A model generated the notes under the pieces. It saw nothing but the letters and a program-made list of their open reading frames with translations. It was not told the DNA's origin and did no database searches. Positions 57,462-64,000 of a stretch of DNA of 64,000 nt are shown here, piece after piece. The stretch is from Bradyrhizobium guangdongense (GTDB taxonomy: Bacteria > Pseudomonadota > Alphaproteobacteria > Rhizobiales > Xanthobacteraceae). The stretch spans positions 2,108,001-2,172,000 of the forward strand of contig NZ_CP030051.1 in the NCBI RefSeq assembly GCF_004114975.1, written 5' to 3'. The first letter of the stretch is position 1, and every line of letters begins with the position of its first letter. A program made the position numbers and the translations under genes.

Positions 57462-58628
57462 CTACAGCCGGTCCACCGCCTTGAACGTCCCGTCCTTCTG
57501 GATCACCGTCAGAAACACCTTTGGCGGTGCCTCGCCGGCGCGCGCGCCGACGGTGACGAGGCTGCCGCTGATGTCGAAGCGGCCGGTCGCGTTGATCGTG
57601 TCCAGCAGGCCCGCGCGCGTCGGATTTGGTCCGGCTTTTTCCAGCGCGGCTGCGGCGAGGCGGCCGGAGATGTAGCCTTCGAGCGAGACGAAGTCCGGCG
57701 TCGTCGTGGGATCGAGCGCGGTCTGTGCCGCCTGGTAGTCGGCGACGAGCTTGATCGAGCGATCCCAGGGAAACGGCACGACCTGGGAGACGATGACGCC
57801 TTCGCCGTCCGGGCCGAGCTCGCGGGCAAGCGCGGTGGCGCCGACGAAGGAGATGTTGACGAAGGTGGGATAGGCACCGTTGTGATGCGCGAGCTTGATG
57901 AACTCGGCGCTCGGACCGTATGTGCCGACGATCACGATCGCCTCGGGCTCGGCGCGCTTGATGGTGCGCCAGCCCGCGCTGACCGCACGCGTGTTGCGCT
58001 CGAAGGTGCCTTCGGCGGCGAGTTCGAGCCCGCGCCTGGCAAGCGCGTTCTTCACGCCGGCAAGGCCGTCGCGGCCGAAGGAATCGTCCTGGTAGAAGAT
58101 GCCGATCCGGGTGAACTGACGATCCTCGGTGAGATGCTTGATGAGGGTCTCCGTCTCCGCGCTGTAGCTGGCGCGAATGTTCACCACATTCGATAATTCG
58201 GGATCGCGCAGGAATTCGGCGCCGCTGAACGGTCCGATGAAGGGAATGTTGCGAGCGCTGGTCATCGGGATGGTCGCGATCGCAGTCGGCGTCCCCACCG
58301 CGCCGATCAACGCGAACACCTTGTCGTCTTCGACGAGCCTCAGCGTTTGCGCCACCGAGCGGTCGGGATCGTAGCCATCGTCGCGGCTGATGAGCTGGAG
58401 CTTGCGGCCGTAGACGCCGCCTCTGGCATTGATCTCGGTGAAGGCTGCGACGATGCCGCGCCGCATGTGTTGCCCGAGCACGGAAGAGGGACCCTCGAGC
58501 GCCGCGGCTTGGCCGAACAGGATTGCGTCCTTGCTGACGCCGACCTCGTCGCCGCGCGCCGTCAGCGTTGTCGCCGCCGAGAAGGCGGCGGCGAGTGCGA
58601 CGCCTATCGCTGCGCGCGATCGTTTCAT
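57462..58628 (-). CDS. LivK-type periplasmic binding protein
   Basis: 388-residue solute-binding protein of the branched-chain amino acid ABC type (periplasmic type I fold). Signal peptide AAIGVALAAAFSAATTLTA; SKDAILFGQAAALEGPSSVL, INARGGVYGRKLQLISRDDG and IGAVGTPTAIATIPMTSARN are typical. No permease or ATPase genes are beside it, so it is an orphan binding protein. ATG 58628 gives the signal peptide; the earlier open frame is not conserved. A 282-nt gap divides it from the GGDEF-EAL gene. Confidence 0.9.
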   Translation of the reverse strand: MKRSRAAIGVALAAAFSAATTLTARGDEVGVSKDAILFGQAAALEGPSSVLGQHMRRGIVAAFTEINARGGVYGRKLQLISRDDGYDPDRSVAQTLRLVEDDKVFALIGAVGTPTAIATIPMTSARNIPFIGPFSGAEFLRDPELSNVVNIRASYSAETETLIKHLTEDRQFTRIGIFYQDDSFGRDGLAGVKNALARRGLELAAEGTFERNTRAVSAGWRTIKRAEPEAIVIVGTYGPSAEFIKLAHHNGAYPTFVNISFVGATALARELGPDGEGVIVSQVVPFPWDRSIKLVADYQAAQTALDPTTTPDFVSLEGYISGRLAAAALEKAGPNPTRAGLLDTINATGRFDISGSLVTVGARAGEAPPKVFLTVIQKDGTFKAVDRL

Positions 58629-58782
58629 GAGTGAGCTCGCCGGATGCACAAAGTGACGCCGACGATAGGTCCGCAGGCTGAACAGGGCGCTAACCGGAGC
58701 CGACGGAGTGCTCCGTAGGACTGCGGGTAAAAACAGCAAATGGCTACCTGATTTTGGCAATGCGAAGGTCATTCGTTAACTA

Positions 58783-58801
58783 CATCTCGCGATGCGAGAT
58801 G
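58783..58801. promoter_or_regulatory. Perfect palindrome upstream of the GGDEF-EAL gene
   Basis: CATCTCGC-GAT-GCGAGATG, 8-bp perfect arms with a 3-nt centre, in the 282-nt divergent space between the LivK-type gene and the cyclic-di-GMP gene. AT-rich sequence lies on both sides. It could be an operator or a small hairpin. Confidence 0.5.
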
Positions 58802-58910
58802 GACGAGTTCCAATGTTGTACGGTTCTTAACTCCGATCCTTGTCCGATAGTCACCGCGGTGGCTCAACCCTAAGTTCGGACGCCGCGCCGAGGGACGTGA
58901 CGGGATTAAG

Positions 58911-61340
58911 ATGGGCGATCGCGATCAGAACGATCCGGGTCGAAGGCGTAAGACTGGCCGCTGGCGCGTTGCGACGCTGCTCGGCCTGTATCGCCCTGCT
59001 CTGGTCGCGGCCGCCCTTGGCTTGCTGTTCTCGCTCGCAGGCGCCGCGGCGGTGGCGCGCTGGGAAGATCGCGTCAACAAGATCGAGTTCGAGAACGCGG
59101 CCGAGACCCAATCGATCGTCATGCAGAACGGCATGAACGAATATATCAGCCGGCTGGTGGCGCTGCGGACGCTGTTCGAGTCCTCCAACGAGGGGGTCAC
59201 GCGCAGCGAGTTCGAGACGTTCAGCGGCCGCCTGTTCGAGCGCTATCCCGGCTTGCTGCGCGTCGGCTGGCTGCCGGGGATCTCCCGCAAGGAGCGCGCC
59301 GAATACGAGGCTGCCGCGATTGCCGACGGCGTGTCCGGCTATCGCATCAAGGCGCTCGATGGCAAAGCCTTCGTCACCGCGCCGCAAGGGGAGGAGTATT
59401 TCCCCGTCTTCTATTCGACGCAGCCGAAGACATCGCCCGTCTACGGCATGGACTACATGAGCGTGCCGGACCGCAAGGCGGTGCTCGAGCGCGCTCGCGA
59501 CAATGACGACATCGCCGCCATCCGCACCGAGCTCTATGCCCGCAACGAAGACAGCAAATTGCCGAACGTTCTGGTGATCGTGCCCGTCTACGCCAAGGGC
59601 ACCTCGCGTGAGACCATCGCCGATCGCCGACGCAACATCACGGGGTTCGTTGTCGGCATCTTCGACCTGCCCTTGCTGATGCAGGCCATCCGCGTCAGGA
59701 CCGGGGCGAGCCCCGCCGTCAGCGTGAACGTCTATCAGCCCTTCAACACGCGTACCATCAGCCTGGAAGGCATGCTGCCCGATTACGCCTCCGCAGCGGC
59801 CGCGCCGCAATCGATCGGCGATGTCGCGCGTGGCCGGCACTGGTCGGGCGGCCTCAGGATCGGCGACGCCGATTGGCAGGTGCGGGCGGTTCCGACCGCC
59901 GGCGGTGCGTTGGAGACGAGTTACGACCGCGCGGGCGCCGTGCTGACCGTCGGCATGCTGCTGACGCTGTCGCTTTCGACCTATCTGATGCTCGCAAGCC
60001 GCAATTCGCGGCGGCTGTCGCTGGCCAACCGTCGCGTGCTCGAGTTGGCGCAGACCGACGTGCTCACGGGCTTGCCGAACCGCGCCTTCTTCCTCGCCCG
60101 GCTCGACGAGCTCAACAGCCAGCTGAAGGATGGTGGCTGGACCTTCTCGATCCTGATGCTCGATCTCGATCGCTTCAAGAACGTCAACGATTCCCTCGGT
60201 CATGGCGCCGGCGATGCGCTGCTGCGACTGGTGGCGCAGCGGCTGAAATCCGCGGTGCGCTCCACCGACGTGCTGGCGCGCCTCGGTGGCGACGAATTCG
60301 CCATCATCCAGGAGGGCTGCGATGACCAGCGCGCCGCTTCGACCGAGCTCGCCGCGCGGATCGCCAAGCTCGTCTCCGAGCCGTTCCTGCTGCCGGGACA
60401 TCGCGTCGAGATCGGCACCAGCATCGGCATCGCGATCGCGCCGGATCACGGTAGCGACCAGGAGCAGCTGCTGAAGAAGGCGGATCTTGCGCTCTACCGC
60501 TCGAAATCGGCCGGCCGCAACTGCTTCACCATCTACGACGAGGCGATGTCGGCGGAGCTCGAGGCGCGCAACACGCTGGAGGGGGATCTGCGCGATGCCA
60601 TCGCGCGTTGTCAGCTCGAGGTGCACTATCAGCCGTTCATGGACGCCGGCACCGGCGCGCGGCGCGGCTTCGAGGCGCTGGTGCGCTGGCGCCATCCGGT
60701 GCGCGGGCTGATCCCGCCGGATCAGTTCATTGCGCTCGCCGAGGAGACCGGGCTGATCGTGCCGCTCGGCGAATTCGTGCTGCGCCGCGCCTGCGCGGAT
60801 GCCGCGAGCTGGCCGTCCGATCTGATGGTCGCGGTGAACCTGTCGCCGATCCAGTTCAAGGAAGCCGATCTGTTCGACGTCATCTGCGCCGCCTTGCACG
60901 ATTCCGGTCTGTCGCCGCAGCGGCTCGAGATCGAGATCACCGAATCCGTCCTGCTGGAGCGCGGCGCCGAGAACCACGCCTTTATGGAACGGTTGAAGGG
61001 CATCGGCATCGAGCTCGCGCTCGACGATTTCGGCACCGGCTATTCCTCGCTCAGCTATCTCACCGCGTTCCCGTTCGACAAGATCAAGATCGACAAATCC
61101 TTCATCCGCAGCCTCACGCACCAGCCGCGCTCTTCCGCCATCATCTCCTCGATCGTGACGCTGGCGCGCGGGCTCGACATGGCGGTCACCGCCGAGGGTG
61201 TCGAGACATCGGAGGAGTTCGAGCGGCTGAAGGCGCTCGGCGTCAATTTCGCGCAAGGCTATCTGTTCGGCCGCCCGCGCCCGATCGCCGAGATCGAGCT
61301 CGACGGGCCGAGCTCGCGTTCGCAACGCGACGCAGCCTGA
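58911..61340 (+). CDS. CHASE-GGDEF-EAL cyclic-di-GMP protein
   Basis: 809 residues. A membrane segment (ALVAAALGLLFSLAGAAAVA) leads to a periplasmic CHASE sensor at about 80-270, a second membrane segment near 345 (AVLTVGMLLTLSLSTYLMLA), then a GGDEF domain with GGDEF at 459-463 and an EAL domain with EAL at 588-590 (FEALVRWRHP) and DDFGTGYSSL. Both motifs are intact, so it may make and degrade cyclic-di-GMP, or one activity may be regulatory. It reads an extracellular signal. The gene after it is an MFS carrier, 89 nt away. Confidence 0.95.
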   Translation: MGDRDQNDPGRRRKTGRWRVATLLGLYRPALVAAALGLLFSLAGAAAVARWEDRVNKIEFENAAETQSIVMQNGMNEYISRLVALRTLFESSNEGVTRSEFETFSGRLFERYPGLLRVGWLPGISRKERAEYEAAAIADGVSGYRIKALDGKAFVTAPQGEEYFPVFYSTQPKTSPVYGMDYMSVPDRKAVLERARDNDDIAAIRTELYARNEDSKLPNVLVIVPVYAKGTSRETIADRRRNITGFVVGIFDLPLLMQAIRVRTGASPAVSVNVYQPFNTRTISLEGMLPDYASAAAAPQSIGDVARGRHWSGGLRIGDADWQVRAVPTAGGALETSYDRAGAVLTVGMLLTLSLSTYLMLASRNSRRLSLANRRVLELAQTDVLTGLPNRAFFLARLDELNSQLKDGGWTFSILMLDLDRFKNVNDSLGHGAGDALLRLVAQRLKSAVRSTDVLARLGGDEFAIIQEGCDDQRAASTELAARIAKLVSEPFLLPGHRVEIGTSIGIAIAPDHGSDQEQLLKKADLALYRSKSAGRNCFTIYDEAMSAELEARNTLEGDLRDAIARCQLEVHYQPFMDAGTGARRGFEALVRWRHPVRGLIPPDQFIALAEETGLIVPLGEFVLRRACADAASWPSDLMVAVNLSPIQFKEADLFDVICAALHDSGLSPQRLEIEITESVLLERGAENHAFMERLKGIGIELALDDFGTGYSSLSYLTAFPFDKIKIDKSFIRSLTHQPRSSAIISSIVTLARGLDMAVTAEGVETSEEFERLKALGVNFAQGYLFGRPRPIAEIELDGPSSRSQRDAA

Positions 61341-61429
61341 GCGCTCGGCCCCAAGCCGCGTCCGTGAAAATCGCTTGACCCGCGCGTCCCCAGATGGTCC
61401 GAAGGATCGTCCAGGGATGAAACAAGAAA

Positions 61430-62722
61430 ATGCGACTTCCGTTCTTCTACGGCTGGGTCGTGGTTGCCGTGACGTTCGTCACCATGGCCATCGGCGTCAA
61501 CGCGCGCACCGCCTTCTCGCTGTTCTTTCCGCCGATCATCTCCGAATTCGGCTGGGAGCGCGGCGTCACCGCGGGCGCTTTCTCGTTCGGATTCGTCGCC
61601 TCGGGCGTCGCCAGTCCGTTGATCGGACGGCTGATGGACCGTGCAGGCCCGCGCGCGGTGATGGAGCTCGGCGTCGCGCTGATGGCCGGCGGGCTGCTGC
61701 TCGCCCCGCTCACCAGCCAGCCCTGGCATCTCTATCTGACGCTCGGCGTGATGGTCGGCGCCGGCTCCGTGTGCCTCGGCTATTCCGGCCAGTCGCTGTT
61801 CCTGCCGAACTGGTTTATCCGCAAGCGCGGATTTGCCATCGGTATCGCCTTTGCCGGCGTCGGCATCGGTTCGATGACGCTGCTGCCATGGGTGCAGCAC
61901 ATGATCGAGCAAACCGGCTGGCGCACCGCCTGCACCGCGATGGGGCTGACGATCCTGATCGTGCTGGCGCCGATCAACCTGCTCCTCCACAAACGTCCCG
62001 AAGACCTTGGCCTTCAGCCGGACGGCGACGCCACGCCGGCCGTGGGTGCCGCAAAGCCGGTCTCGAACATCGTCGATCCGGCCTGGGCCAGCACCGATTG
62101 GACGCTCGCACGGGCGGTTGCGACGGCCCGGTTCTGGTGGATCGCGTTCGGCTATTTCTGCGGCCTGTACATTTGGTACTCAGTGCAGGTGCATCAGACC
62201 AAGTTCCTGCTCGACATCGGCTTCAGCCCGAGCATTGCGGTCTGGGCGCTCGGCGCTGTCAGCCTGCTCGGCATTCCCGGCCAGATCCTGCTCGGCCACG
62301 TCTCCGACCGGATCGGACGGGAATGGGTCTGGGCGATCAGCTGCGCCGGCTTTGCGATCTGCTTTTCGGCGCTGATCGCGCTGAAATATCAGCCCTCGCT
62401 GTGGCTGGTCTGGCTGATGGTGTTCACGCAAGGGGCGCTCGGCTACGGCCTCACCTCGATCATGGGGGCGGTGGTGTTCGAGATTTTCCAGGGCCGACAT
62501 CAGGGCAGCATCTTCGGCACGATCATGCTCGCGGCACTCGCGGGCGGTGCCGCCGGTCCCTGGTTGACGGGCCTGCTCTACGATCGCGCCGGCGATTACA
62601 CGCTGGCCTTTGCCATCGGCATTCTCGTGAGCCTGCTCTCGGCGCTGTCGGTCTGGCGTGCCTCGCCTGGCAAGGTGCGGGCGGTGGCGGGCCGGCTGCA
62701 CAGGCTTCGCACGACAAACTAG
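61430..62722 (+). CDS. MFS transporter, oxalate/formate-antiporter or monocarboxylate type
   Basis: 430 residues, 12 membrane segments. FFYGWVVVAVTFVTMAIGVN at the start, AGAFSFGFVASGVASPLIGR with LMDRAGPRAVM in the first half, and GHVSDRIGREWVW in the second half fit the OFA/MCT group, which moves small monocarboxylates. The substrate is unknown. It lies between two signalling genes with no clear metabolic partner. Confidence 0.87.
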   Translation: MRLPFFYGWVVVAVTFVTMAIGVNARTAFSLFFPPIISEFGWERGVTAGAFSFGFVASGVASPLIGRLMDRAGPRAVMELGVALMAGGLLLAPLTSQPWHLYLTLGVMVGAGSVCLGYSGQSLFLPNWFIRKRGFAIGIAFAGVGIGSMTLLPWVQHMIEQTGWRTACTAMGLTILIVLAPINLLLHKRPEDLGLQPDGDATPAVGAAKPVSNIVDPAWASTDWTLARAVATARFWWIAFGYFCGLYIWYSVQVHQTKFLLDIGFSPSIAVWALGAVSLLGIPGQILLGHVSDRIGREWVWAISCAGFAICFSALIALKYQPSLWLVWLMVFTQGALGYGLTSIMGAVVFEIFQGRHQGSIFGTIMLAALAGGAAGPWLTGLLYDRAGDYTLAFAIGILVSLLSALSVWRASPGKVRAVAGRLHRLRTTN

Positions 62723-62879
62723 GTTCCTTCTGCAACGGATTACCGTCGCGCCTTTCAAAGACTGTTAAGCATGTCGCGGCTTGCCGGAACCGAGGCCAGC
62801 GACAAAAACGTCTTGGACACTATCGCAGCGTTAGCTTCGGGCTCATTGCCATATCTTCCCGATCCTGCCGGGTCCAACG

Positions 62880-64000
62880 ATGTCTGCTGACGCCCCCGTG
62901 ACCGAAATGCCTGATGTGCTGCGCGCGGCGCTCGAATGCGCCGACGACGGCATCGTCATCGTCGATGACGCGCGTCGCATCACTCATTTCAACGCCGGTG
63001 CGGAGCGGATCTGGAAGTTCGCGCGGGCCGATGTGCTCGGCCACGACGCTGCAATTCTCACGCTCAAATGCCTTCAGGCCGACCCGGTCGCGGATTTTCG
63101 TGACGAGATCAGCCTGGTTCGTTGCGACGGCAGCCGGATCAAGGTCCAGATTGCGCTGTCCTCGGTGACCACAGGCGGCGCGCTCCATCACATCGTGTTC
63201 GCGCGCGATGTCACTGCCGATGCCGAGCGCCGCGTCAGGATCGGGCTGCTCAACACCGTCTCCGACCAGACCAACCGCGCGGTCATCATCAGCGATGTCG
63301 AGCAGAACATCGTCTACGTCAATTCGGCCTTCACGACACTGTTCGGCTACAGCAGCGGCGAGGCCGAAGGGCGCCGCGCAGGCGATCTCATCGCCGGCTG
63401 CCATACCGATCGGAAGGCCATTGCCAGGGTCATCGAACGCCTGATGCGTGGTGGCCGTCGCGGCGAGGCCGAGGTGCTGGTCTACGACAAATCCGGCCAA
63501 GAGATTTGGGTTTGCGCCCGGATCGATGCCTTCCGCGACAAGAAGGGGCGGGTCAAGCATTTCTTTGCGCTGCTCGAGGACATCACCGAGACCAAGCAGC
63601 TGCGCTCGCTCCAGCAACTGATCATGAGCGCGCTCGCCGACGAGGTCCCGATCGCCGAGATCGCCGACAGGCTGTGCCGCCGCGTCGAGGAAATCGCGCC
63701 CGACGTGGTCTGCTCGCTGCTGCACATCGATGCCGCCGGCCTGGTCCATCCGCTCGGCGGTCCAAGCCTGCCAGAGGACTATTCCCGCGCGCTGGATGGC
63801 CTCGCCATCGGGCCCAATGTCGGCTCCTGCGGCACAGCGGCCTTCTATGGCGAGCCGGTGCTTGCGACCGATCTCGATACCGATCCACGCTGGCAGCCCT
63901 ACAAGACGATGCCGCTGGCGATAGGCTTGCGTGCCTGCTGGTCGACACCGGTCAAGGCCAAGGACGGCCGGGTCATCGCGACGTTTGCTTTCTATTATCG
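62880..64000 (+). CDS. PAS-PAS-GAF sensor protein (3' end beyond the window)
   Basis: 373 complete codons are visible with no stop. The order is PAS at about 12-115 (ALECADDGIVIVDDARRITH), PAS at about 128-238 (NRAVIISDVEQNIVYVNSAF) and GAF from about 260 (GPNVGSCGTAAFYGEPVLAT). This order matches the N-terminal half of E. coli DosP-type proteins, so a GGDEF-EAL end may follow outside the window. No heme ligand could be assigned. The gene starts after a 157-nt gap with an AT-rich patch. Confidence 0.85.
   Translation, partial: MSADAPVTEMPDVLRAALECADDGIVIVDDARRITHFNAGAERIWKFARADVLGHDAAILTLKCLQADPVADFRDEISLVRCDGSRIKVQIALSSVTTGGALHHIVFARDVTADAERRVRIGLLNTVSDQTNRAVIISDVEQNIVYVNSAFTTLFGYSSGEAEGRRAGDLIAGCHTDRKAIARVIERLMRGGRRGEAEVLVYDKSGQEIWVCARIDAFRDKKGRVKHFFALLEDITETKQLRSLQQLIMSALADEVPIAEIADRLCRRVEEIAPDVVCSLLHIDAAGLVHPLGGPSLPEDYSRALDGLAIGPNVGSCGTAAFYGEPVLATDLDTDPRWQPYKTMPLAIGLRACWSTPVKAKDGRVIATFAFYY

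Noticed and set aside
58851..61325. 824-residue minus-strand open frame
   Set aside because: It is antisense to the CHASE-GGDEF-EAL gene and shows no domain motif.

Overview
The window is 64 kb of high-GC chromosomal DNA from an alphaproteobacterium. Gene order in the cell-division block, protein sequences, a CTG/GCC-rich codon habit and several families of short palindromic repeats all point to Bradyrhizobium or a close relative. I inferred this by reading; no database was searched. I saw no rRNA, tRNA, CRISPR array, phage gene or insertion sequence, so this reads as ordinary chromosome with scattered accessory genes.

Bases 1-15507 hold the end of the dcw cell-wall/division cluster and its usual companions, all on the + strand: murG (cut by the window edge), murC, murB, ddlB, ftsQ, ftsA, ftsZ, then a strong terminator, lpxC, bamD, recN and ligA. 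They make lipid II precursors, start the divisome, commit lipid A synthesis, assemble outer-membrane proteins, and repair or join DNA. Repeat palindromes interrupt the cluster at murC-murB and murB-ddlB.

Bases 15523-31088 are mixed: a secreted unknown protein, a Bcr/CflA efflux pump, an aminopeptidase P, a small basic protein, prmA, a lone Flp pilin with a probable TTG start, a phytoene-dehydrogenase-like flavoprotein, a membrane-fused spermidine-synthase-like enzyme, a secreted phosphodiesterase, a secreted M28 peptidase, an L,D-transpeptidase, a glycine-zipper protein and an ABC-2 exporter pair. Bases 31369-33160 hold two tandem paralogous secreted alpha/beta hydrolases, the second carrying a LysM domain.

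Bases 33167-42870 hold a tartrate/malate-type dehydrogenase with an MFS carrier and a divergent LysR regulator, an L-aspartate dehydrogenase, a sorbosone-dehydrogenase-like protein, a membrane methyltransferase, an HpnA-like epimerase, a DUF962 protein, a coupled Cys-rich/OmpA-like pair and an orphan HicB. The UvrD/PcrA helicase (42874-45450) carries an in-frame palindromic repeat insertion. Bases 45689-53220 hold DUF1328, a thioesterase, a GlcD-like flavoprotein, a SulP transporter, a secreted caspase-like protein coupled to a 30-residue Gly-rich ORF, and a LysR/DoxX divergent pair. Bases 53558-58628 are a TRAP transporter with a 2-hydroxyacid dehydrogenase and a convergent LivK-type binding protein. 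The window closes with a CHASE-GGDEF-EAL protein, an MFS carrier and the start of a PAS-PAS-GAF sensor.

The observations I rate highest are eight same-strand CCAC cores (DnaA-box-like) spaced at near-whole helical turns (21170-21349), the palindromic element translated inside UvrD, and the duplicated hydrolase pair.
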